Positions 1-12,045 of a stretch of 64,000 bases of DNA are shown here, piece after piece. The stretch covers positions 439,266-503,265 of the forward strand of contig NW_022098093.1 in assembly GCF_002288925.2 (NCBI RefSeq), read 5' to 3'. Each line of letters opens with the position of its first letter. The first letter of the stretch is position 1. The translations under genes were made by a program, and so were the position numbers. This DNA is from Delphinapterus leucas (taxonomy: Eukaryota; Chordata; Mammalia; Artiodactyla; Monodontidae). Under the pieces are notes generated by a model, which worked only from the letters and a program-made list of their open reading frames with translations, was not told the DNA's origin and searched no databases.

Positions 1-669
1 CTTCCATTCCTCTGCCCTACAGTTATCTGAGCAGAGCAGAGCTGAGACCAGAGCAGCAAAGCAGTAACTCTGGAAACAGTATGGCAACAGGAGAGGCATT
101 AAACTACCACATCTAGAAGATACAATCATAATGGGATTGCTTCCTATAATCAGAATTTTATTTACCACAAATACAAGAAGACACTATATTCCCATTTGGG
201 CTGAGGATTAACACATTAATTTTGTTTAAAATTAGTTTTAAAATATGTTAATTTTAAAATATGAACAACCAATTATCACCAAACACCTGAAGAAAATAAG
301 CAACATCTAAGAGTGGCATCAAAGAAGAATTATCCCTACTAGTTTTCTAAAGGATACATTTCAAAATTAAAATTAGAAAAATCAATATTGAAAGAAGTAT
401 TGGAGAGTTAAAACATCAATTTCATTCTTTAGGAAGTATAGGTTGCTAGGAAAATGTAACTGTTCTAGGGAAAAGATAATTGCCAAAATGAAATTAAAGA
501 AAACATTAATTGAAGATCATACTTAAAATGGCTGGGGGTAAAATTAGGGAATTGGAACTCTTTAATACAAAAATTGAAAAGATGTCTTGCAAAGTTCATC
601 CTACTTATGATATTTTTCCTATTTATCAGTCATGTGAGAAATACATGGCAAATTTATTTACCAACTATT
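1..669. other. A+T-rich non-coding DNA, nothing recognised
   Basis: No family, exon or RNA could be supported here. The first 110 bases are less A+T-rich and contain loose repeats of a gagcag-like motif; the rest is plain A+T-rich sequence with stops in all frames. Confidence 0.5.
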
Positions 670-840
670 AAGTGCAGTCATGATTCCAGACTGGTTATGT
701 ATATTTTCACAACACATTGAGTAAGATTATACCACTATTTTACAGATGGAAATACAAAAGCTTAGAAACACTAATAATTATCTTCAAGTCATTCAGATAA
801 GAGATGGGCCACCATCCTGCCTCTCAGAATCCTAAAGTAT
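670..840 (-). repeat. MIR SINE relic
   Basis: The stretch around 735-800 (attttacagatggaaat, then an aagtcattcag-type segment) follows the reverse complement of the MIR core, where a run like 'cattttacagatgaggaaa' precedes the 'aaggtcacacagct' segment. Very divergent, so the ends are approximate. MIRs are ancient tRNA-derived SINEs shared by all mammals. Confidence 0.5.
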
Positions 841-1640
841 TTAGGGTTTTGGATACTCTAACCTGCATCAGGTATAAATTCTGGGGTCCTGGATGCAAAT
901 AACAGTTAGAAGTCCAAATAAGCATACCATACTGTATCAAAATTTTCAAGGAAGAGAATCCAAGTCTCTAAAACACATAAATGTAATACAGTAACAAACA
1001 TTTTAGAATTAACTTTCTAACTGTTGGTTTAATAGCACCTTAATATCTACTATAGCTATATTTGCCAAAACTAGGAATCATAATAAACCATACAAATAAG
1101 ACAGCAACTATTCTCTTGCTAATGACTGTGTAACTTCTATTACTGTTGGTGGTAATTTTGAAGTCATACATTCTCAGTGATAAAATCTTTGTTTTATAAG
1201 TTTGTAGGCAGTTCTTGACATGATTTTGGGTTTGACAATGGTAACCTTACTATTCTTTACTCTTTTTAAAAGTTACTTCCCTTTGTTGGTTTTGTGGCCA
1301 GAAGTTATTAAACTAGAGTGGTAGAAGAAATATGTTTTATATATGAAAATTTTCTTAAAAATATAATTTTTGTTCTAGTGTTATCTGAACATCTCACTGA
1401 CTCTTTCACTATCCATTATTAAACAACAAAAATTTAGCTTTAGGGTATGTTTTTTTTTCAAACAGAAAGGAGAGAATTAAAAAGTTAGGTTATAAATATT
1501 CAATATATTCCAACTACTAATGAATATGTTAAATTTTTTCAGAGATATTTAATCATTTTGAAATCATTTAAAAAATAATGAAGTTCCAAGCAGAAAAAAA
1601 ATAATGCTTCCCTGTTGTTTCCTTGTCTATCAAAATTGAT
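841..1640. other. A+T-rich non-coding DNA, nothing recognised
   Basis: No repeat family, coding exon or RNA gene recognised; short A and T runs only. Confidence 0.5.
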
Positions 1641-1934
1641 TTTTTTTGGAAATTTCAATTTTTTATTGAGGCACAGTTGATTTACAATATTATATTAGTT
1701 TCAGGTGTTCAGTAACTCAAAATTTGTATGAATTATACTCCATTTAAAGTTATATAAAATATTGGCTATATTCCCTGTGTTGCACAATATATTCTTGTAG
1801 CTGATTTATTTTATACATTGTACTTTGCCTTGTCCCTTGCCACTCTCCTCTGGTAACCACTAGTTTGCTCTCAATATCTGTGAGTCTGTTTCTGTTTTGT
1901 TGTATTCATTTGTTTATTTTTTAGGTTCCACATA

Positions 1935-4505
1935 TAAGTGATAACATGACAGTATTTGTCTTTATCTGACTTATTTCACTAATAATGATACCCTCCAGTT
2001 TCATCCATGCTGTTGAAAATGGCAAATTTCACTTTTTTATGGCTAAGTAGTATTCCATTTTCTATATATCTGTATATTTCACATCTTCTTTATTTGTTCA
2101 TCTGTTGATGGGCATTTAGATTGCTTCCATTTCATGGCTGTTGTAAATAATGTTGCTATGAACATTGGGGTGCATGTATCTTTTCAAATTACTGTTTTCC
2201 TTTTTTTTGGATATATGCCCAGGGGTGGAATTGCTGGATCATATGATAGCTCTATTTTTAGTTTATTGAGAACCCTCCACCCTGTTCTCCACAGTGGTCA
2301 CACCAATTAGCATTTCTACTAACAGTGCACAAGTGTTCCCTTTCCTCCACATCCTCACCAACATTTAATATTTGTGGTCTTTTTGATGATAGCCATTCTG
2401 ACAGGTGTAAGGTGGTATCTCATTATGGTTTTGATTTTCAGATCATCATATTTTATCTGATGATTAGTGTTGTTGAGCATATTTTTATGTGCCTGTTGCC
2501 CATCTGTATGTATTCTTTGGAAATATGTCTATTCAGGTATCCTGCCCATTTTTTAATTGGGTTTTTTTTTTGATATTTAGTTGTATGAGCTACTTATATA
2601 TTTTGGATATTAACCCCTTATTGGACATATCATTTGCAAATATTGCTCTCAGTCAGTAGGCTATCTTTTCATTTTGTCCATGGGTTTCTTTGCTGTGCAA
2701 AAGCTTTTAAGTTTAATTAGGTCCCATCTGTTTATTTTTGCTTTTGTTTCCTTTGCTTTAGGAGACAGATTTTAAAAAATATTGCTACAATTTATATTTA
2801 TATACAATTGCTGCCTATGTTTCCTTCTAGGAATTTTACAGTTTCTAGTCTTACATTTAGGTCTTTAATCCATTTTTGAGTTTATTTTTGTATATGGTGT
2901 TAGAGAATGTTCTACTTTCATTCTTTTACATATAGCCATCCAGTTTTCCCAGCACCATTTATTGAAGTGACTGTCTTTTCCCCATTGTATACTCTCACCT
3001 CCTTTGTCATAGATTAATTGACCATAAGTGCATTGGTATATTTCTGGACTCTCTATTCTGTTCCATTGAACTATTTGTCTGTTTCTGTGCCAGTACCATG
3101 CTATTTTGATTACTGTATCTTTGTAGTATAGTTTGAAGTTAGGGAGCGTGATACTTCCATCTCTGTTCTTCCTTCTCAAGATTGTTCTGGCTATTTGGGC
3201 TCTTTTGTGTTTCCATACAGATTTTGAAATGATTTATTCTAGTTCTGTGGAAAATGCCATTGGTATTTTTATAGGGATTGCATAGAATCTGTAGATTGCT
3301 TTGGGTAGTATGGTCATTTTAACAATATTAATTATTCCACCCCACGAACACGGTATATCTTTTCATCTGTTTGTGTCATCTTCAATTTCTTTCATCAGTT
3401 TCTTATAGTTTTCAGAGTACATGGTCTTTTACCTCCTGAGTTAGATTTATTCCTAGATATCTTATTCTTTTTTCATGAAATTAAAAATGGAATTGTTTCT
3501 TAACTTCTCTTTCTGATAGTTCTTTGTTAGTTTATAGAAATGCAACAGATTTCTGTATATTAATTTTGTATCCTGCAACTTTACTGAATTTATGGATGAA
3601 CTCTAGTAATTTTTGGTGGTGTCTTTAGGATTTTCTATGTATAGTATCATGTTATCTGCAAACAGTGACAGCTTTACTTCTTCCTTTACAATTTGGATTC
3701 CTTTTATTTCTTTTCTTGTCTGATTGCTGTGGCTAGGACTTCCAATACTATGTTGAATAAAAGTGGCTACAGTGGGCATCATTGTCTTGTTCCTCATCTT
3801 AGAGCAAATGCTTTCAGCTTTTCACCATTGAGTTTGATGTCAGGTGTGGGTTTATTATATGTGGGCTTTATTATGTTGACGTATGTTCTCTCTATACCCA
3901 CTTTGTGAAAGTTTTTATAATAACTAGATGTTGAATTTTGTCAAAAGCTTTTTCTGTATCTACTGAGATGATCATATGGTTTTTATTCTTCATTTTGTCA
4001 GTGTGGTGTATCACATTGATTGATCTGAGGATATTGAGGCATCCTTGTATCTCTGGGTTAAATTCCACTTGATCATGGTGTATGAACCTTTTAATATATT
4101 TTTGAATTTGGTTTGCTAATACATTTTGAGGATTTTGCTCTGTGTTCATCAGTGATATTGGCCTATGATGTGTGTGTGTGTGTGTGTGTGTGTGTGATAT
4201 TTGGTTTTGGTATCAAAGTGATGCTAGCCTCCTAGAAAGAGTTCAGAAGTGTTCCTTCCTCTGCAAGTTTTTGGAGTAGTTTGAGAAAGATAGATGTTCA
4301 CTTTTCTTTAACTGTTTGGTAGGATTCACCTGTGAAGCCATCTGGTCCTGGACTTTTGTTTGTTGGGAGTTTTTTTTTTTTTTTTAATTACTGATTCAAT
4401 TATTACTGGTAACTGGCTGTTCATATTTTCTATTTCTTCCTGGTTCATTCTTGGAAGGAAGTATGTTTCTAGGAATTTTTTCAGTTCTTCTAGGTTGATT
4501 CTTGA
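1935..4505 (-). pseudogene. Broken LINE-1 ORF2 (reverse transcriptase to C-terminus)
   Basis: L1 ORF2 encodes the endonuclease and reverse transcriptase that copy L1 and SINE RNA into the genome. Only the RT and C-terminal parts remain. Readable minus-strand pieces are 3892-4149 (HHDQVEF and [13 protein letters not shown] palm), 3603-3797 ([11 protein letters not shown]) and 2865-3179 (WYWHRNR, WENW and TPYTKINS of the C-terminal part). The catalytic FADD motif is FADN at 3651-3662, a change expected to abolish polymerase activity. Stops and frameshifts separate the pieces; the N-terminal endonuclease is absent through 5' truncation. Confidence 0.88.
4169..4196. repeat. (TG)n microsatellite, about 14 units
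   Basis: Uninterrupted TG run inside the old L1, in the ORF2 RT region. It arose after insertion, since L1 ORF2 has no such run. Confidence 0.95.
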
Positions 4506-4784
4506 TTTAAAAAAATGTTTTTATCTTAAAAGGTTTTAGAAATAAGAGAACAAAACACCTATCCAAAAACAAGGAGAAGCTCTGGATTTTTGTCAAAAGA
4601 GTTGTTGACTAAATCACAATGCCTGTATTATGGGAATAATTTACCTCTTCATTCTAAGTGTTATTGAGAGTACATAATTTTCCCACTTAAAAAGATGGAG
4701 ATTGTACATTTGTTCAGGGAGGACTCGAGACTCTGAAGAGGGATGCATATGAAATTAATATTTTTGGAATACCTGTACAAGATA
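4506..4784. other. Unrecognised non-coding DNA
   Basis: Sequence upstream (in L1 orientation) of the truncated L1; no family recognised. Confidence 0.45.
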
Positions 4785-4940
4785 AGTGCTGGGCATTATA
4801 TATTTTCAAATCACATAATATAACATCCTGAAAGACATGGATATATAATTCTTATTTTACAGATAACAAACAAAAATACAGTGAAAAACTAAGAGAACCA
4901 GCTGGTTAGTGGCAGGGTTCAAGAGCTCCAAAACACATCC
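4785..4940 (-). repeat. MIR SINE relic
   Basis: The segment ttattttacagataacaaac followed by gctggttagtggcagggttcaa matches the reverse complement of MIR (cattttacagatgaggaaac ... gctagtaagtggcagagc). The order and spacing of the two blocks are correct. Confidence 0.65.
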
Positions 4941-6379
4941 ATCCCAACTCACTCATAAGCACAAGAGTCTCTGCACAATAACTAAATTCTATGCCAGAAA
5001 TTTTATTTTGGAAACAAAAAAAGAAAGAAACTACTGTGATGGCAAACTGCAGAACATTCCTGCTTTTTGTAGATTGGGTGAGTGAATCTCTCCTGTACAA
5101 TCAGAATCTGTCAGTCATCTCTGCTTGAGGACAAGTTTAACAGGCCATAAATGCCAGAGCAGGATAAAGAGAATAAGTGGGAGAATTGCTCTTGGCAGTC
5201 TTAACAAGCTCTGATCAATTGATTTATGTAGAAGATCCAATTAGACCTGGCTGACCAGAGCTCCATTGACATCAGAATGAAGCCAGTTGTGAGAAGAGGC
5301 TGTTGTTAGTATCCCCCTTGGCCAAGTGAATTGATCAATATTTAAACTCCCTTTGGTTTAGATCCTATAATAAAGATACTAACATTACTTCTCCACACAT
5401 TAAAAGACAAGCCTATGAAAAAACACATAACAAAGACTTGGTTGGTAAAAATAATCATGTGATTTTGCATACATGTATAAGTTACAAGCTAATTTATACA
5501 TGTATATGTTACAAGCTATTATTTTTCTTAATCAAATTTTCTGAATAAATTTAAATGTTACATCCAATTCTGTGGAAAAGACTTAAAAACAGTGAAAGAG
5601 CATCTTCTTAACATCCCCATTTTCTGTTTTGTCACCAGAATTCCAAAAAATTTCACAAATTATTTTCAAAATTATTTAGCACACTGGTTAAAAACTAGAT
5701 GTCCTCACAAACTTTAAATTGAACGTACTTAAGTTGATTTAATTTTTTTTACTATTTTAGATATGCCGTTTTTACATATATTCCTAATAAAATCCTGTCA
5801 TAAATTCCAAATTTAATATATACTAAATGCACATATGAAAAAAGTGACTACAGACTCTTTTAATTTGATTCTGCTGTTCTTTGACCCATGAGCATTAGTG
5901 GTCACTGAGGTCCTGCCTCATGAAGAATGTCATTTGGCTCTGTCTTCCATACAGGCTCAAAACAAAATTAGGTTCATCCTAATTAAGCTTTTATACTACA
6001 AACTAAATTTAGTAACGTTCATATAGTGAACTTTTAGTGAGCTTGGTCAAACACAAACCTAACATTAACCGTATCTGGGTGTGTCCTCCCTATAGCATTA
6101 AAATTATATATTTCATAGCAGAAGCTAGTGAAACCACCAGAAAGTACGTTTGCACAATTGGTATACAAGAGAGAAATAATACTTCAGGTTCTTGTCCTCA
6201 GATCAGTTCACCTTCCAGTATTCTACATTTGACACTATATTTTTTATTTGGCTCTTCCAGGCTTATATGTTCTTTAAATGTTTAAAAGAACAACAAAGCA
6301 GAGTTAATTCTGTCCTCATCTAGGAACCATTGTATTTTGTAGCATATAATCAGGTTTTTTTAGGTTTGCTTTTCTTGTT
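4941..6379. other. Non-coding DNA, nothing firmly recognised
   Basis: No repeat or exon supported. The part at about 5120-5340 is less A+T-rich and lacks obvious repeat character, so it would be the first place to test for a conserved non-coding element; that is a guess from composition only. Confidence 0.4.
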
Positions 6380-6640
6380 TAGATTTAAACTTGGTCATTC
6401 ATTTGTTCACAGGGACCAGTATAGTGCTTGGCACAAGGTATATATTTAAATTAATGAGCAATATGTCTAAGAAAAATATGCTATTTACAGATGTGTATCT
6501 GTATATTTCAGCCCCAAAGAATGTAAACTACATTAAAAATAGAGCATGTGACATTTGAACTTTTTCTTTATAGCAGGCACATAGAACTTGACATAATAAG
6601 CTCTCAAATATTGTTAAAGGAACAATTAAATTAATAAAGG
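6380..6640 (+). repeat. L2 3'-end relics (one or two pieces)
   Basis: Two stretches resemble the L2 3' end (agggac...gtgcctggcacatagtaggcgctcaataaa): agggaccagtatagtgcttg near 6411, and gcaggcacatagaacttgac with a following agctctcaaatattg near 6574-6619. Divergent, so they may be separate copies. Confidence 0.45.
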
Positions 6641-8720
6641 ATATTCATTGTCTACAAAAGATCACAACTATTTTACAAAATTACATTGTGAGGAAAAATT
6701 ACTTGGGCTCTTATAGAGCCATAGCAATCTATTATCCACACTTGAGCTTGAACATTTTCTTCTTCTCTAGGATCTCATTTATAAAACAGGTTTCAAATAT
6801 AGTGAAATGTTATTCTAATGGTCCCCTTAAAATGTTTTGAAATCTAGGACCTTTTAATCCACTCAAGAATTCCATGAAGAATTCAAAGTTGTTCAGGAGT
6901 ACTATTTGTACAATTATAAAACGTACAAGTTGAGCTGTGCACATGAGCATGTGAGAACACTTTAGAAGAAGAAACTTCATGAACCTGGTGAACCTTTTTA
7001 TCAGATCAATTCTATGAAGGCTTTTGCTATGTTGCAGCTAATAGGACTTTCACCAGGTGTCATTAAGAATTGCTGAAGACTAATGGAACCAAAAAGGAAA
7101 AAGCACTGCTCTCTTCACAAGTGGCTGAGACATGGCCCCTTCTTGAGAAAAGCGTAATTTAATTCATACTAATAGATGAAAAGTAAGAGTAAAGCCATAG
7201 ACTCTAGGTTGTAGGCTACTCAAAAAAATGAGGGGAAAGCATTTTCCCCCAAAGGAACTTTATGAGTCATGATTTCTTTCCAAACTAGTGTGAATAACTA
7301 AGTGCAAATGATGGATTATTCTCCTGTGGACTGTGAGTAATAACTTCTGAGTGGCTTTCAGATTCCCAGGAAAATAGTCACTGGATCCTCAGCATACATC
7401 AAAACACAACCAAAGCTAAAGAAAAAAAAGGGGGGGAGGGGTGCAGAATGTAAAAAAGTAGAAAAAAAGGAATGCATTCCTAAGAATACAGTGAAAAAAA
7501 TAAAGAATGACAATGCACTCCAAATATTTCATTAAACTTTTCCCCCAGTATTTCTTCACATGAATTTTGTTGCTAACTAGTATATTTTATGGCATGGACC
7601 ATACTTCCGAACATTATTCATGGCTGTAATATGAGACTTAGTATAGAGTCTTTCTATAAAATTAATAAGTATTGCAAAAATTCCAAAATTCCTAAAATTT
7701 CTTATTTTACATGCTTGATCTCATCAAAAAAGTCATACCAATTTAATATTAGGTGTAACTAGAAAGGAAGAATTCTGGCAAAGGAAGCATTTTGTAAGAG
7801 TTTTGCTTTGTTTTGTTTTTATTGATACTTCCTGATATGCCCACTCTAGATACAAAAATTTTGTCTGCATTATAACCCCTGAATTAGCCAGCTACACTAA
7901 GTAAAACTAACAGTGTTCTTTTATTTTGACTCTGTTGAGACAAAGAACTAGTTAAGTATAACAATAAGTAAAATACTATATGTATAGTATGCATACATTC
8001 AATTTATTATATTGGTAAATTAACCTAATAACATACAGCTTTGGGAATCCACATAGAATTTGTTCTACATTTTCAGTGACCGACGGTAACGTGATTTTCA
8101 AAGGTTGTGTAGTAGAAAAAGGTTTCTATAAGTGAAAAAGTCATGACGTAGTAATTCACTTATGAAAGACACATTTTAAGATACTTTTTTTCCATTTATT
8201 AAAGCTGGTTTAGTCACAGTTAGAGTGAGACTGTGAACCCAAACATCTGAATTCAATGAAGTCATGTTAATAAAATTCATATAGCTTATATAAAATCAAC
8301 TGGAAGCCCAGAAACTTTAGGGTCACATGAAGCAGCTTAAACAGTCCACACTCTTTCCCAGCTTCGAGAATTTATGGTACCTTTCTGTCAATGTGTTCAC
8401 ACCCCAGCTGGACAGCTTGAGACATGAGCTGATGAATAAATAAGTGGCCTTTCTCTAGAGGAGGGCCAGACAGCTGGCAGGGTCACTGTGCCTTTGACAT
8501 CACACTCAAGAAGACTGCTCTTCTGTTCAAATCCCATCCATGTACCTTTGAGCCAACTAGTATGTTAAGATCAACTATAGTGTATTTCATAACAGCCAGG
8601 AAAGATAATAATAAACAATAAACTAAATATAAAGTGTGCTTCTGTTAATAAATCAGAATTCCTACCTAATACCTAAATCCTTAGATAGAAAAAAGAGTGT
8701 AATCTGCTCTGGTCTGAGAT
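6641..8720. other. Non-coding DNA, nothing recognised
   Basis: No coding exon, RNA gene or repeat family recognised over about 2 kb. A purine run with seven consecutive G sits at about 7420-7442. Confidence 0.45.
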
Positions 8721-8822
8721 TTTTTTTTTAAATTTAATTTATTTTTTATACAGCTGGTTCTTATTAGTTATCTGTTTTATACACATTAGTGTATACATGT
8801 CAATCCCAATCTCCCAATGCAT

Positions 8823-8854
<32 letters not shown>

Positions 8855-9026
8855 GCCACTTTCCCCCCTTGGTGTCCATACGTTTGTTCTCTACGTGGAT
8901 GGATCGACTGTCATACAGAGTGAAGTAAGTCAGAAAGAGAAAAACAAATATCGAATATTAATGCATATATGTGGAACCTAGAAAATGGTACAGATGAATA
9001 GGTTTGCAAGGCAGAAAGAGAGACAC
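8721..9026 (-). mobile_element. 5'-inverted (twin-primed) LINE-1 3' end
   Basis: The left part, 8721-8895, is an antisense L1 3' end: T-run, then a 3' UTR with cagctggttcttattagtta and ttggtgtccatacgtttgtt. The right part, 8896-9026, is the adjoining L1 segment in sense orientation (ctgtcatacagagtgaagta ... gcagaaagagagacac). Joined in L1 order the two parts meet almost base to base just upstream of tagagaacaaac, so the upstream part has been flipped. This is the signature of twin-primed L1 integration. The 3' UTR type differs from the other young L1s in the window. A CA run lies in the left part. No clean target-site duplication was found, because T-runs flank both sides. Confidence 0.85.
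8823..8852. repeat. (CA)n microsatellite, 15 units
   Basis: Uninterrupted CA run inside the inverted L1 3' UTR, in a position where the consensus is a C/A-rich stretch. Confidence 0.95.
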
Positions 9027-10415
9027 TTTTTTTTTTTTAATGCTTTCAGCAATTGCTTAACTCTTCTGTGATTCTGGGTTCAAAGAAATAATTATCAATA
9101 TTTCTTTAAACAAAAGCATTCAATCAAAATTCCTGTTTTAAATGCAGAATTTATCTAACTGTATTGCTAAAGAGTGAAGCTTCCTCTAATTTGCTCAGAA
9201 AAGAAAGTGACTTTTGCTTTATGTATGTAACTGTGCAACTTCGTGACTGAGTCCATTCTTCGCTGACTATGTTTTTACCTTCATGCAAAAGTGAGAGGCA
9301 GGTTTTAAATTCCTTTTGTTTCAGGGGAATAATATAACCTCCAGGTAGGGACTTAGCTAAACTCAAATCTATACATGACCATAAATATGGCTATTAACTC
9401 TGTAACATTATGCATATAATTCCTGGTTGCTACAGCTTGGTATTTTACAATTTCTGTAGGATGGTGATCTTAGACTCTGGAGATTTTGAACCACTTAGAA
9501 AAATGAGGAGGCAGGGGGTCACATAAAGTTGCACCTTTTCTGAGTTAGTATATTATAAACAAAAATGAAAGTCATTTATTTATCACCAATAGGTCATAAA
9601 AGAAATATCAAAAAATTAGAAATAGCAATTTCAGAATAATGACAATTTTTCAAATAACCAAGACTTAATTTTTAAGAAGCACTCTCTACATCAGCATCCT
9701 TGTTTCTCTAGCTTTTATGGGAACTTCATCATGGATTGGCACTTTTCCTGACAGTCAGGAATTTGGGTACCATGGTCTTGGTTTCTCATATAATCACGAA
9801 TATTGAATACTTCATATATTACAGCCTTAAACGTACACAGGCAGTACCTGGCATCATTTATTAAATTTGATTTTTGCATAGGAGATGTTTTTACATTCTA
9901 TGTCATAACTGTAACTTTTGGAAAATTAAGCAAGCATTGTTTAATAATTGTTTTCTGTTCCTAAACATATGACTCTATCCTCTCATATTTTGGAATTGTG
10001 ACTTTGCATAATATTATATTTAAGAGAATTAATATAAATTTAACAAAATTACTCAGAGTAACTGCTTTTAATGATTCATTAGATAAGTAAATCCAAGGAA
10101 TAATTCGAGATTGCAATTTACGGCAAGATCTAGAACTAAAATTATTGATTTAGTGAAACGCTTCATGAGGAAGACACATTGAGAAGACACATCCAAACCT
10201 TAACCTTTTTTATAGTCTATGGCCAACCATTTCTATTATTTTCTTACAGATACTTCAGTGTTCTTTTGCAGATATAAGCAACATGTATGTTACATACTTT
10301 ATATTTTGACCATTTTACCAAAACTAGAAATTACAAACTTTCTTGTATGCCTTGATTTGCCTTCAAGAAATATCTTGAAGATATTTCTATATATCAGAGC
10401 TACACAATAACTATT
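9027..10415. other. A+T-rich non-coding DNA
   Basis: Begins with a 12-T run after the inverted L1. No family or exon recognised. A short perfect palindrome lies near the right end (10366-10388). Confidence 0.45.
10366..10388. repeat. Perfect palindrome, 11-bp arms, 1-nt spacer
   Basis: The arm agaaatatctt at 10366-10376 is followed by a single g and then its exact reverse complement at 10378-10388. It is A+T-rich and may be chance. Confidence 0.85.
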
Positions 10416-10495
10416 CTATCTCTTTTCTTTTTCTTTTTTTAACATCTGTATTGGAGTATCATTGCTTTACAATGGTGTGTTATCTATCTCTTTTC
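10416..10495 (-). mobile_element. Extremely truncated LINE-1 tail with 12-bp target-site duplication
   Basis: The 12-mer ctatctcttttc occurs at 10416-10427 and again at 10484-10495. Between them, 10428-10483 is a T-rich tract followed by antisense L1 3' end (aacatctgtattggagtatc, attgctttacaatg), only about 40 bases of L1. The perfect duplication shows this is a complete, very short insertion and not a remnant of a longer one. Confidence 0.9.
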
Positions 10496-11130
10496 AACGT
10501 TTAATAGAGTATAACAAACTTAGGTATGACCTTACATATTTCACGCAAATGAAGTCATCAATTTGATGTTACTGTTTGACAACATATATATTGGACATGT
10601 GTCTAACAGTTAAATGTTCACAGGTTACTTCATTTACTTATCAGTCTAGGAGGTATGTTTCAAATATACTATGGTAGGAAGAGTTTACTTGTTGTTTAAG
10701 GTGAAAAAGTACTTCTCATTATACAGTTACTCAGTATTCCCAGTAAACCCCTATTAAGTGTACACTGGAAGCATTGATGCAGGAGCTCTGTGGAGCTTGC
10801 CAGTAATAATGAGTAAACACAGACATATTATATTAAAATAAATGGAAATAACTAAGACAAACTAATAAGTTTAACTTTTAAAATCCTACATATCATTTTA
10901 TTTAGACTAATGATTTCACATTTACTCAGAACATACACCCTATTTATAAAGCCTTTTCACATTTATACCACTGTTTCACATTAACAGTCCAGATGACATA
11001 GATAGTAGATTCCTAGCTGGAATGATTATAGCTTATTGTTTGTGAGTTTAGGCTCTGCATCTGATATAGCTTATTGTATTCCAGGAAAGTCAAACAAGAG
11101 CTGTAGAACTTGGGGGAAAAATGTATCCCT
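10496..11130. other. A+T-rich non-coding DNA
   Basis: No family, exon or RNA gene recognised. Confidence 0.45.
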
Positions 11131-11280
11131 TCTTAAGTCAGAAAGAAAAAGACAAATACAATATGATATCACTTGTATGTGGAATCCAAAATGTGACAGA
11201 ACTGAACTTATCTATGAAACAGAAAGAGACACACAGACTTAAAGAACAGACTTGTGGTTGCCAAGGGGCAGGGGGTTTTG
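11131..11280 (+). mobile_element. Old LINE-1 3' end fragment
   Basis: aagtcagaaagaaaaagaca, atatcacttgtatgtggaat and acagacttgtggttgccaag follow the end of L1 ORF2 and the start of its 3' UTR in sense orientation. The fragment has no A-tail, so both ends have been lost or have diverged. The short open frames here come from the L1 and are not genes. Confidence 0.75.
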
Positions 11281-11814
11281 AATATACCAGTGTGAGTTCT
11301 GTTAGACCCCTTGGGAAAGTAAACCATTTATCCAAGATCTCATGACTTCAGTGTGCTATATTGTATCACAATTGCCTGTGAACCTTAATGGAGTTTCTGA
11401 AATGTGCACCCAAGGGCATATGACAAAGTACTTAGATGTGTATTGCACTATTTATTCAAAATTCTCTGTCCATATATCCACTGCCAGTCACATATATCCA
11501 GGAAAAATATTGATGCATTTCTATTATTTTATATTTTGTATAACAAATTAATAATAATAATATTGTTATTCCTTACCCTGTCCCTCCTTCATTTGATCCT
11601 TGCCATTATACAACCTTTGAATCTCACTTCAAACTCTCTTCCAAACTCCCTAGGTATAACTTCACCATCCATTGTAATTACAATATCCACTTAATTCATC
11701 TTCCTTCTAACTTATGATCTTGACTTAATAAAATTACATTGTTTGCATATATTTTCATAAGACTTGTTTGATTAGATTTGTATTGTCATTACAGTCATTT
11801 TTTACAGGGAGAGG
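11281..11814. other. A+T-rich non-coding DNA
   Basis: Open frames of up to 96 codons occur but have no recognisable family, no codon signature and no repeat origin that I can name. Treated as non-coding. Confidence 0.4.
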
Positions 11815-12045
11815 GAGCTGAAGTCTGGCAGAACTAGGTTAGAATCTCTTTCCCATTTACTAGTTGAGTGACCATAGGCAAGGTATTTCAGCTTATTGAC
11901 AGTTGGAGTCCTCATCTGTAAAATGAGGCATTTTGTCTCATTCTTATCACTGTTGTAAATATTAAATAAGATGATGTATATTAAGATCCCTATACAGCTT
12001 GTGAACATAGAAGACCCTTGGTACATAGTAATTATTACCACTATT
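11815..12045 (+). repeat. MIR SINE, nearly full length
   Basis: In order: a tactagttgagtgaccatag segment, cctcatctgtaaaatgaggc, a taaataagatgatgtatatt segment and a cccttggtacatagtaatta segment. These are successive blocks of the MIR consensus in sense orientation, with correct spacing. Confidence 0.85.

Larger units (their letters stand above)
1641..4505 (-). mobile_element. Old LINE-1, 5'-truncated
   Basis: On the plus strand this begins with a T-rich tract and the antisense L1 3' end (attgaggcacagttgatttac), then runs through the reverse complement of the 3' UTR and of ORF2 from its C-terminus up to the start of the reverse transcriptase domain. It is truncated near 4505. Many stops and frameshifts and a TG microsatellite interrupt it. 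Divergence from the other L1s in the window shows it is an older, dead copy. No clear target-site duplication was found. Confidence 0.9.
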
